From Symsagittifera roscoffensis (taxonomy: Eukaryota > Xenacoelomorpha > Acoela > Convolutidae), in assembly GCF_963678635.1 (NCBI RefSeq), contig NC_087067.1:21326596-21390595 (forward strand): 64,000 nucleotides of DNA, given 5' to 3'. Under the pieces are notes generated by a model. The model did no database searches. It worked only from the letters and a program-made list of their open reading frames with translations, and was not told the origin of the DNA. The stretch's first letter is position 1, and every line of letters starts with the position of its first letter. The position numbers and the translations under genes are program-made. This document shows, one piece after another, positions 1 through 10,800 of the stretch.

Positions 1-304
1 TTTTTATTCCGAACATTATTCCCAATTTTTCCGTAAAAGATGTCCTCTTTACTTGAGAGTCTTCTTTCACCGTTTCTTCGGTGTTGCCTATTGCATTTTC
101 CGCGTCATCTATCGGTGAGAACTCTATGGGATTCTGGTTCGGTTCCTCTGCATTGGGCATTGGAGTTGACTCTGTCGCCATCTTCCTTGTTTCATCCACA
201 CTTTGATCGGGTGTCTCTAGATCAATCTCGATGGTGGGTTCTACTCGCTCCCCTTCCGTGCCCTCTTTCGCCCTGTTCTCCGCTGTACTCCTTGTGCTGA
301 CCAT
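1..304 (-). CDS. Partial acidic ORF running off the left edge, unrecognised
   Basis: Reading the minus strand from an ATG at 304, the frame stays open for 101 codons to the window edge with no stop. The product is hydrophilic and rich in Glu, Asp, Thr, Asn and Pro, with no membrane segment and no motif I recognise. Local GC is higher than in the neighbouring DNA, which supports coding. Upstream, on the higher-coordinate side, lies an AT-rich stretch and then a minisatellite. That resembles the leader of the retroelement at the right end of the window, so this could be the first ORF (Gag-like) of another minus-strand retroelement. It could equally be a first exon of a host gene. Function is unknown and the 3' part is outside the window. 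Confidence 0.45.
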   Translation of the reverse strand, partial: MVSTRSTAENRAKEGTEGERVEPTIEIDLETPDQSVDETRKMATESTPMPNAEEPNQNPIEFSPIDDAENAIGNTEETVKEDSQVKRTSFTEKLGIMFGIK

Positions 305-739
305 GTTAACTGAAAAGTTCGTCTTCGTTATCTTTGGGCCCGTTGATGTCGTTCCGCGCAGCGATGAATTATATTTCGTGTTTGATCCACTTGACCTTTT
401 TTCGAGCACCGGTACCCTACTCCGCCTCATTATTTCTATTTACAACTGCTTCTATTTACAATTTTATTATATACACGATTCTATTCTAAGGGTAAAAAAA
501 ATATTTTTTGTGGTAACAAATTCTGTACAACGTGTTAAAAACCTTATCTAATTCTCTTTCTAAAACCTCCGAAAAATTTTCCTTAATTTGGTCTTAACCC
601 TACCTATTTCGATTTGTCTTATTCTGTCTTAAAACGCACTTGTTGTAATTTGACTTCAATTTCTATACCGTCCCAAGACTATTCGTCACTATCACAGTAC
701 TCTCCGTTAGTGTCCTAAGACCCTTGTAATAAGATCACT
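305..739. other. AT-rich spacer without recognisable gene
   Basis: A plus-strand open stretch exists here, but it is T-rich and of low complexity, and I see no protein signature. It would be the leader of the minus-strand ORF ending at the window edge. Confidence 0.4.
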
Positions 740-1690
740 GTTCCAAGACTAGTGTCCCAAGACTACTGTCCCAAGCGTAGTGTCCCAAGACCAGTGTCCC
801 AAGACTACTGTCCCAAGACTAGTGTCCCAAGGCTAGTGTCCCAAGACTACTGTCCCAAGACTAGTGTCCCAAGGGTAGTGTCCCAAGACCAGTGTCCCAA
901 GGCTGGTGTCCCAAGACTAGTGTCCCAAGACTAGTGTCCCAAGGGTAGTGTCCCAAGACCAGTGTCCCAAGGCTGGTGTCCCAAGACTAGTGTCCCAAGA
1001 CTAGTGTCCCAAGGCTAGTGTCCCAAGACTACTGTCCCAAGACTAGTGTCCCAAGGGTAGTGTCCCAAGACCAGTGTCCCAAGGCTGGTGTCCCAAGACT
1101 AGTGTCCCAAGACTAGTGTCCCAAGGGTAGTGTCCCAAGACCAGTGTCCCAAGGCTGGTGTCCCAAGACTAGTGTCCCAAGACTAGTGTCCCTAGACCAC
1201 TGTCCCAAGACTGTCCCAAGACCACTGTCCCAAGACCCTGTCCCAAGACCACTGTCCCAAGACCCCTGTCCCAAGACCCTGTCCCAAGACCACTGTCCCA
1301 AGACCCTGTCCCAAGACCCTGTCCCAAGACCCTGTCCCAAGACCACTGTCCCAAGACCACTGTCCCAAGACCCTGTCCCAAGACCACTGTCCCAAGACCC
1401 TGTCCCAAGACCACTGTCCCAAGACCACTGTCCCAAGACCCTGTCCCAAGACCACTGTCCCAAGACCCTGTCCCAAGACCCTGTCCCAAGACCACTGTCC
1501 CAAGACCACTGTCCCAAGACCCTGTCCCAAGACCACTGTCCCAAGACCCTGTCCCAAGACCACTGTCCCAAGACCACTGTCCCAAGACCCTGTCCCAAGA
1601 CCACTGTCCCAAGACCCTGTCCCAAGACCACTGTCCCAAGACCCTGTCCCAAGACCACTATCCCAAGACTGCTCTGTCCCAAGACTTCTT
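740..1690. repeat. 13/14-bp minisatellite (core GTCCCAAGAC)
   Basis: Dense tandem array. The left half (about 740-1190) consists of 14-bp units of the type AAGACTAGTGTCCC with variants GGCTAGTG, GGGTAGTG, GACCAGTG and GGCTGGTG. The right half (about 1190-1690) mixes 14-bp AAGACCACTGTCCC units with 13-bp AAGACCCTGTCCC units. The long open frames on both strands are by-products of the repeat and are not genes. Unit homogeneity is high, so the array is young or actively homogenised. Confidence 0.93.
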
Positions 1691-2530
1691 CGGTCTTGTC
1701 CCAATACTCGTCACGGAGTGTCTTCCTCGTTGTAGGGTCTTCTTGAACCACCGTACCTTGTACCACCACTCAAGCTCTAGTAAAATTTTCCCAAAAACCC
1801 TCTCTTAAAAGCCAAATGCTGACCCCCCTCTTCTTTTTGGTTGTTTCTATTTCAATGTAGGTGCGCAGGTATCTTGTGATCACCTGTTCGTATAAAACCA
1901 AACACAAATCCTCAATAACATGCAACAAAAAATTTTAAGTAAGAAAAATAATAAAAACAGAAAAATGAGCCCACCTAAAATTTAAAGGTGACCAATGTCT
2001 ACCTTTCGTCTAAAAAAAAATGTCTGGTACCTAATTGCCACGCGTTTTCCTCCCCCCACTAGTGATCTTATGGGGTATCACAAAAGCTGTCTATATCCGG
2101 TCCCCCCTACCAAACCAACCAGCGTACCAGCCTTAACTCGAGTTGGATTTTGGATCTCCACCTAATATTACCAACGCGTATTAATTTCTAATGTAACTAA
2201 GTCAACGATGTCGACTAATTAGTTACTCTAATTTCCCCCTTTTTGCAATTTACAACCGCCAACCTCTAGCCTAACCAGTCCCCCTTCTAACCTCCCCCCT
2301 TTCTAGCCCCCCTTCTTAAGCCTAAAAATTACTTTAAGCGGCGGGTGCTAAACCTCTCAAGAGAAAACCGTAGACCTGTTTCCAGGCCTGCTCAAGTAAA
2401 AACGTTCCTCAAAACTGGGGGATTTCGCTTATCCAATTTTACACTTATTTCCTATAATGTAATGTGGATTCTAACGATACCCGTTCTGCCCAACTTGAGA
2501 ACTCGAGAATTGCCAAATCCTTCTTGGCTG
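1691..2530. other. Intergenic sequence, possible LTR/leader of the left-edge element
   Basis: No gene seen. Several pyrimidine runs and a minus-strand TGG-GGTACAAGG-like stretch near 1760 could belong to a retroelement leader or LTR, but no repeat partner is in the window to confirm it. Confidence 0.25.
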
Positions 2531-2795
2531 CTTTCCCACTCGACTGGTCACCTGTTCCAGTCCAGTCTCCTATTGGTTCAGCCAAGTGTCCCTGAACCAC
2601 TTTCCCACTCGGCTGGTCACCTCTTCCAGTCAAGTCTCCTATTGGTTCAGCTCAAGTGTCCCTGAACCACTTTCCCACTCGGCTGGTCACCTCTTCCAGT
2701 CAAGTCTCCTATTGGTTCAGCTCAAGTGTCCCTGAACCACTTTCCCACTCGGCTGGTCACCTCTTCCAGTCAAGTCTCCTATTGGTCCAGCTAAG
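2531..2795. repeat. Tandem repeat, four 69-70-bp units
   Basis: Units start at about 2531, 2600, 2670 and 2740, each beginning CTTTCCCACTCG and containing CTCCTATTGG. The last three are nearly identical and the first is slightly diverged. No coding signal. Confidence 0.9.
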
Positions 2796-4178
2796 TTCCA
2801 AGCTATCTGAAAACCCTTGACAACGCCCCACTTCGGGCACTTTATTCAGTTTACTGGTTTAAATTGCTAGGTTGATCGAAACGATCGAACTTGTAAAACA
2901 GTATGGGTATACTATTTAATTAATATAAAGGTTTGATCCAACTAATCTGGTGTCAAAGTCACTGTCTTTTTTCGTTTTATGGTTTTTGTCCCTTTTTCTA
3001 TTCTTTTTTGGTTTTTGTTTTGCTTTTTGTCTTTTTGCTCGTGTTTTTGTCCCCCTAGTTGCCCCCCTTTACTCGGTTAGCTAAGCCTCGTTCGGAGAGC
3101 GTACCAGGAAATTTTCTCGAGTTTTCTTAAAAAGCTATCACGGTACAACCGGAAGGTTTGCACGTTCCTGTCGAACCGTACCGCCGGTACTCTAGAATGG
3201 GCATTCAGCCCGAAGCTGTCTCAAGTGGGTTCGACTCCGTAGTGTTGATGTCGTAAACACCCAGGAGCGCCATAAAAACACTATGTAACATTCGTCTACT
3301 ACAGTCACACATGAGGCTTAAGAAAAATAGGCCCTATAACTATTGGCTCAGGAGTCAGGGACACTATCTCTTGTGTTTTTCCGCCTCAAATCAGTCGGAG
3401 CCAATTCGGTTCGCTTGTGACATGAGACTACGACCCGTTACAGCTTAAAGGCTACTACTAAAATATCCCCCCACTCTAGAATTAGAAACGTCCCCATACT
3501 TAGGTCTCTAGATACCCAAAATACATGAACGCCGTTAAAAACCGGGTTGGAACAATCCGTTAAGTTACTTTTTATTAGACAGTGTAACTTTGATCCATTT
3601 CAGATGGATCAACCTAAAACTCGCCTTACCTCAACATAACAATCATAAAACACACTCTAGAAATTTAAATTAAGGACTCACATGTTGATGCGCTCAAGCA
3701 CAGGAAGTAATTAAATGGGTGAGCAACTCTAGAATTAACTAAAGTAACTAGATAAGTTCAATGTTTATCAGTTTGAATGGTAAGGGTAAGTTTGAACTCA
3801 AGAACGAAGTTTTATGTGGACCATTGGGACACTCAAGCTGTCCACCTTTCCGTCGAAGGTTCACTCTGGTCCAGTTCAAATAATTACTCTCTCGGGAATA
3901 CTCTGTCTTCTATTTCAGATAGGACAGCTCTACTCTTGTTCACTATGATGGAAATTGCGAATAGCAATTTCCCACTCGTTTTTATCTGACAACTTTCCCG
4001 CAATTGTTCTAAAATTGTTCTGATATTGTTCTGATCTCTTTTTCTGATTTTCAGTTCTCGCGAGAAAATCGTGCATGACAGGTTCCATTCGAAATTTTGA
4101 AAAATTAAATTTCACTCAAAAATCAAGTGTTTTTTGCTTCTCTCAAGGTCAAACTTCCAAATATGACCGACTGGCACA
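2796..4178. other. Intergenic sequence, nothing recognised
   Basis: Non-coding sequence of mixed composition with short open frames only. No protein similarity, RNA gene or mobile element end recognised. Confidence 0.4.
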
Positions 4179-4426
4179 CCTCTCGCCAACACATTTTCCG
4201 ATATTTGTTCCCCATTGATTCTGTTAACAATTGAGTCTCCCAGTAATAGGCCAGAATATTCTCCTTCTCGTGGTAAAACTAAATGTTTTCCTTCCTCTCG
4301 CCAACACCAACTCCAAATCCTCTCGCCAACACATTTTCCGATATTTGTTCCCCATTGATTCTGTTAACAATTGAGTCTCCCAGTAATAGGCCAGAATATT
4401 CTCCTTCTCGTGGTAAAAATAAATGT
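4179..4426. repeat. Direct repeat with 140-bp period (two copies)
   Basis: A block beginning CCTCTCGCCAACACATTTTC at 4179 recurs at 4319, almost identical for roughly 100 bp through the TTCTCGTGGTAAAA segment. Looser copies of the following sequence (CGTATCGA-TT-AAT blocks near 4498 and 4710) suggest further old duplication upstream of the exostosin gene. Confidence 0.85.
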
Positions 4427-4870
4427 TAGCCGTCCTTCCTCTACAATAGCGCTATTTTCTCGTGTCGACTTGTGTTCTTATTGAAGAAACTTAACCCGTA
4501 TCGAGTTTAATTATAAACAAATCAGCAATAATCATCTTCTTTTTATCATTATCACTTCCATATTTATAAAGTTGCAAGGGTTTTGACTGGAATATGTGAT
4601 GAAGGGACTCCTGACTGTAACCTCGGTTGCTATGGTACTCTTGACCATCTTGTAATACCTTAACTAGTTTTTTTTGCGTGTTGAGTTGCGCGTTCTGATC
4701 GAAAAAACGGAACTCGTATCGAATTCAATTTTAATCACTACTCTTATCATCTCCTGACTCTTGACACAACTCTAAGGGACTCTTGACTGTAAACTTGGTT
4801 ACTATGATACTTTTGACCTTCTGATTATGTATAAAAAATAAAATAGAAAGAATTTAAAAGTTTTTGTAAA

Positions 4871-4881
4871 GATTTTTTCAG
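4871..4881 (+). promoter_or_regulatory. Pyrimidine-rich 3' splice site just upstream of a start codon
   Basis: GATTTTTTCAG ends 7 nt before the ATG at 4889. It is either the acceptor of a 5'UTR intron or a spliced-leader trans-splice acceptor. The very short distance to the start codon fits the latter, as known for tunicates, nematodes and some other phyla. No SL gene is present in the window to decide. Confidence 0.45.
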
Positions 4882-4888
4882 GTTTGTC

Positions 4889-7800
4889 ATGATCATAAAC
4901 ATCAATTTTTGTCCTACTGAACGTCGTGCTCAAATTTATTTAATGATTTTTATCTTTATCTTTTGCCTTTTCCACATCCTTCTTCTGTTTTACATGACAT
5001 CTTTTATAACATCTGCTGAAGTTCACTCAGAACAGAACCATGAATTGAAAGATGAAACAACTATTATATCTATGGTACTTCCTTTCGAGTTGAAAACTGA
5101 AACGATAACTAGTCGAAACTGCACATTTACTAATTGCTTCAACGTGAACTGCTGTTTGCAAAAGTTTGCTAATGTACCTTTGAGAGATGATGAAGGTAAA
5201 GAACAATGTTTGCGTACAGATTACCAGTTTTACGATGAGATCAAAAGAGCTTTTCGAACTCATTTTCCTTCGCCAGATTTTCCTGGAAATTGTTCGTGCT
5301 TGAATTTGTGCAAAAACGATTTGACTGACTTAAGCAGGTAAATATTTTATCGAATCTCATGTAGGTTTAACTAGCATATCTTAATAAGGAGTGCGGTCTG
5401 TGTTCAGACAACCGCGTGCTCATACTCGTCAGTAAGCAGACAAATACCATATTAACCAATCAGAATAGAGACTAGAACGCAAATTTACGAAATAAATAAT
5501 TGGATAAATAATAATTATTTCTTTTGTAAATTTGCTTTCTCCTTTCGATTCTAATTGGTTAAAACAGTATTTGTCTGCTTACTGACGAGTCGGAATACGC
5601 GGTTGTCTAAGTACTGCTACGTAACCTCTTAATAAATAAAATCTTATACGTCTTTTTATAAGATCTTAAACATTGCTGTATTGGCTAAATTGGGCGCCCA
5701 AAAACTTATCATCTGAATTTTACCTTAATACCTGGGAAATGCTATTCCCATAGCCCGATGACCGGATACATAGCCCGATGACCGGATGCCCAAAGCTTCC
5801 GTAATACATGGAGCGTCTATCTTAATACATTGAGGTCTTCAATGGTATCGTCTGTCTCTTTGTGACAGACGATGCCCTTGTGACAGACGTAATTGTTGTG
5901 ATAAACTTTTTAAATAGTTTCAGATGATTAATACAAAATGGTTTAGTTTGTGGGGGCCAGCTCCCTAAATTATCTGAAGTCATCACTGGAGCGAAGAGAA
6001 CTTCAACGTTTTGCATGTCAATCCACAATTTCATTTTTGTTCAAGTCTGTAAGCTTGTATGTTACATCCGTGGGTTAATCAATTATTTGGTACGGTCCTT
6101 TTCGGAGTGGTTGTAATTTTTTTAGAAATACCTTTTTGTGTTGTAAAGTTTGGAATTAAAACATATGTTCCGATTCTTAAGTTTTTAGCTGGCGTAAATC
6201 GGGAATTTATTTGGGAATTTATATTTTGTCTTTGTAACAATTTTTTGGTTACTTTCTGGTAAATTTCGTTGTTTTTTGTCTCTGCTTAAAATCCATTCGG
6301 TGTGTGTTCCGGAAGCTAATTTTAAAATTTGTGGATGATGAAAATGATCTTCATCGTGGGTATGTAGTGGTAGATTGTAACATATTGATTCTTTAGTTGG
6401 TTGGCAATAACCTTGTGCATTTTTTGAAGAATTTGCTGCGAACATTATTGGTTTCCGTGTTTCTGGTTGAAAACCATTTCATAGGGTGATAGTCCTATGG
6501 TTGTTGTTACCTGTGAATTATAAGATAGTGGGAATAATTTCACATCTGTTGACCATTCAGTATATCGTGTGTCATTTCCGTTAATGATACATCTAAGATA
6601 TTCTTGTAGTGAACGGTTCATGCCTTCGACTAAACCATTAGTCCAAGGTGCATGAGATGAACGTGGTTTGTGTTTAATGTTATATAAGTGGCATAGTGTA
6701 ATGATTTCGTTATTTATAAATTCAGTGCCATTGTCTGTAACAAGGATTTCGGGTACACCGAATTTTGCTATCCAGTGTTCATAAAGTGTTGTTAATGCAT
6801 AATAAGCATTACAATGAGGTACTGGGTTAAGTACTACCTAGTGTGTGAATGCGTCTACTATTACCATTATATATGAGTTTCCTTTGAGGATGGTGATATT
6901 GGTCCTTTTGTATCGAAAGAGATTCTGTGATTGAAATATAAACTTTGTGCTTTAAAATCTTGTTTTTCTGCGATTTGTTTTTGATTTGGGTATGGTTTGT
7001 TTAATTGACGTGTTATGCAATCATTGCATAATACTTTTATCCAACTTGGTGCATTTGGGTAATAAAAATTTTGTGTAAAATTTGAATATGTTTTTTCTGC
7101 TCATGAGTGTCCTTTAGTGTGTGAAGAGTGAGAGGTATGGAAAGCTATAAGCATCATGCTTAATGGTAAGCAGGGTACTTTGATATCAGGTGTTTGGTTT
7201 TCTAGGATATCCGTGTTTTCATTGATAGAGGTGTTGTTAAATTTTCTGATATATCTAAGAAGGGTTTTGTTTCCTAGTATGGTTGTATCGGCTTTAAGTG
7301 ACTTGGTTTTATATTTGTGCCAAGATTTTAACTGTCTAATGACTGGGTTAAGGTTTTGTTGTTTTTGTAACAGTTCGAGTGTTATTTTTTCTGTTATTGG
7401 TAGAAAAATGTTTTCAATTTCCAATTTTGATAGAGTTATTGTATCTAGTGGGTCATGGAGGTTAAAAACATGGTTAATTGTTCATTTTTAATCAGTATTT
7501 GGTGGGCCTGATGAATTTAAATTATCAGTGAGATTTTTTTTTCTATTAAAGGCAATAGACCTTTTTATTATATTTTTTGTTTGACTGGTTTGTGATGTGT
7601 ATTGTTTTTTATCCATGAAGAGTATGGTATCGGTTTGAATGTAGACGTTCCTAGTAAATCTACTTCGTAGTGATTATTTTGGCAATCTAGATATAGTGGA
7701 AAATGTTGTAAATTTTTTATTTGTGATTGGTCTATATCAGTTTTTACTGCATATTTGCATTGTAATCTTGATGATGTTTCATGTTTTGCAAGGAAAAATT

Positions 7801-10800
7801 TTATGTTTTGTGGTATTTCAACTTTTGTTTTTCGTGTTAACAATTCAGGTGGTGCATTTCTACTGAGAGTGTCGGGTAGTGCAAGGTTTTTTCCTGCTGT
7901 CCAAACTATATGTAAGTTTGGAAATTTCATTAAACTATGTTGAAATCTGTAAAATCTATGGTTTGGGTTTGATTTTTGTGTAAATAGAAAAATTATTGGT
8001 TTATGGTCTGTAAATAAAACTGTTGGATGTCTAGATCCAAGTTTTAAATATTCATAAGTGTATATATTATAGCTGTGCACTCTCTCATAAGAGTAGAGAG
8101 TCTAAGTTCAGCTTGTGTGAATAGTCTAGAAGTGGCTGAAATGAGGTGCATTTTATTTGTTCCATTGTGAGATTGTAATAATGCTGAGGCGATACCATAA
8201 TTGAAGGCGTCGTACATAGCATAAAATGGTTGACCGGGATCTGGGATAGTGTTTGATAATTGTTCGGTGAGAAGAGTTTTTATCTTTTCGAATCGCTTTT
8301 GATGTTCTGTTGTCCATTCAAAATTATTTTGCTGTCTAAGGATGTGGTAAAATGGTCTTAAGTATAGCTGCATTTTGTATACGTATTTACTTAAGAAGTT
8401 CAATATTCCAAGGAATTCTTGTATTTTTTTCTTATTTGAAGGTGGTTGGAGTTTTTGGATTGCGTCTATACGAGATTTTAATGGAGTTATAGTGTTTCTT
8501 TCTATAATATGTCCAAGGAATTTTTCTCGTATTAGGAAAAAGTGTGATTTATCTGGGGCGGCTTTCATATTTTCTTGTAGTAATATTTGACGATTTTTTT
8601 CTAAGACAGTAAACATTTCGTCTTTTGTTTGTGATTGCATAAAAACATCGTCTAAATATGTGATTGCATTTTTATTGAGTATTAATGGTCTGAAAATTTT
8701 ACTCATAAATGCTGAGAATGCTGCTGGTCCTATGGAGATTCCATAGAATAATCTGTTGAATTCGTATTGTTGATTTCCAATAACGAATTGTGTTAATCGT
8801 CGTGTTCGTTCATCTAGCGACCTTTGATTATATGCACTATTCATGTCTGCTGTTGTAAAGTATTTACCGTTTATTTTTGTGAGAATTACTTAATTTCGTT
8901 CAATAGGCCAATTACATTTAGATTCATCAATTAGTGAATTGAGATATCTCGCATCAAGAACTGTTTTTAATGATTCTCCTTTTGCTAGGATGATAACGGG
9001 GTTTGTGAATGTGTTACCTTTTGGCTGTTCTTCTTTATTTACTGGAGTGATGATTTATATTGTTCTAGTATTTCAAGTAATCGGTTAACTTTATCTTGCA
9101 AGTGAATTGGGACTTAACTTGCTCGTTGCTTTTTGAAAACTGCTTCAGGTTTTAGGGGTAAATGTAATGGTGAATTTATTTTTCCAACATCAAATTTTGA
9201 TGTTGCGTAAACTTTTGGGTATTTTAATAATAGGTCAGCTAATTGTTCGAATTCTTTTTGTGCTATCTGAGAGTGTTGAAAATTAAACATTGTTAGAAAT
9301 TTTTGCTGTTCTTTCGTGTATTTTGAAATTTGAAATGGTTTGAAATAGGATGTCTTTGTGAAATAATCTGTTTTTCGTTTTTCATTGCTTAAAATATTAT
9401 TAATTGACAATTCTTCATCAAGAATTGTTGATTGGCATATATCTAATAGTTGTAGAATGTTATTTACTCTATACGCTGTTTCTTTTGTGGGAGAAATTGT
9501 TGCGTTAGTTTCACAATAACCTAAGAGTCCTAGAGGTAAGGTAATTTTAAATGGAAAATTGAAATGTGTAGAGAAATCATATCAGAGTTTGAGTCTTTCA
9601 TGTATTTAATAGATGAAATTGTTACTCGGGAAAATTTGTGAATTGGTCTGAATTCAAGGTCAGACATAAAGAGATGTTGTTTGTTTTGCTCTGTATCATA
9701 TTGGTGAATTTATTTGATCGAAAAGTTATACATGTTTCCTGATAGTGGTTTCATGTGTTTTCTTTCCTGATTATATATGGGGTGAAGTTTAGAGAAAAAT
9801 CGTGGTTGTTTGTTTAATCTTTGAAAAATTTCAAAGAGGTGTTTTTCATTCTTGTGTATTTGTCTTTTATATGAATTTTACTATTGAAGATATTTGTTGT
9901 TGGTATATATTTCGTAATAAATGGTGTTCCAATAATATTGTGTTTTATATCAGTGATATGGAAGGTTTGTTTAAATGGTTTGCTCATGAGTTTGTTTTGT
10001 TCCATTGTTCGAGTGGGAACAGGGAAGAGTTGGATTTTCCCATAGTTTGTTAAGGTTGATCCTTGTGCTGTTGCTAGTCTACTTGTTGTTTTGAAGGGTT
10101 TTAATTGTGGGTGTAGAATTTTGATCTCATTCCAAGTCGGAATGTTTATAATATTTGATTCTGCTCCAGAATCTTTTAAAAAAATCTATTTCAAGGTCTG
10201 GTGTTTGCAATTGTTTGGATTTTGAACTTTGTAAAAGAAATGAGATTGTCCATATCTTTTCTTTTTTGTAATTGGGTTTCTTTAGGTATGTTTTGATAAA
10301 TAGTATTTGTGTTTGAGCATTCTGTGGAATTTTTTTCTGTTACTTCTACTGTTTTTTGTATCTTTTCCTTTGTTGTATTCTTGGGTATAGGTCTTGTATA
10401 ATAATTTAAAAGAAATTCATCATGGTTTTGATATATGTGAGAATATATCGGTTGTTCATATATAATAGGCTCATAGTCATTTTCAACGTTTATCATGTTA
10501 ATTGAAATTGTGTTTTATGTATCACTTTCGCTATCTGTGAATTCGCAATTGATGTTGTTTAGTTGCAATTCTTTGCTTTCGTTTTTGTCAATACCGGGGG
10601 ATCTGGTTGAGTTTCTTCGGTTGATTGTACTTGATTTATTTGTCTTTGATGTTTAGGTGTTTTACTATAATTTTGTTGCGAGTTTTAATAACGTGTGTTA
10701 TTCCTGTGGTGATTGAGAGTAGTTTCTTTGTCTGTTGTAATGGCTTGAGCTTCTGTTCTGTGAATTATTGTGTGATCTATTTTGATAATTATTATATTTT

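Noticed and set aside
740-1690. CRISPR-like array
   Set aside because: Units are contiguous without unique spacers, and the genome is eukaryotic.
1113-1769. Long open frames on both strands (LGQGLGTVV- and CPKTLSQD-type repeats)
   Set aside because: They are translations of the 13/14-bp minisatellite. Both strands are open only because the repeat units lack stops.
5686-5706. TTGGGCGCCCAA as a retroviral primer-binding site
   Set aside because: It lies at the 3' side of the antisense gypsy remnant, where no primer-binding site belongs, and it is simply a palindrome.
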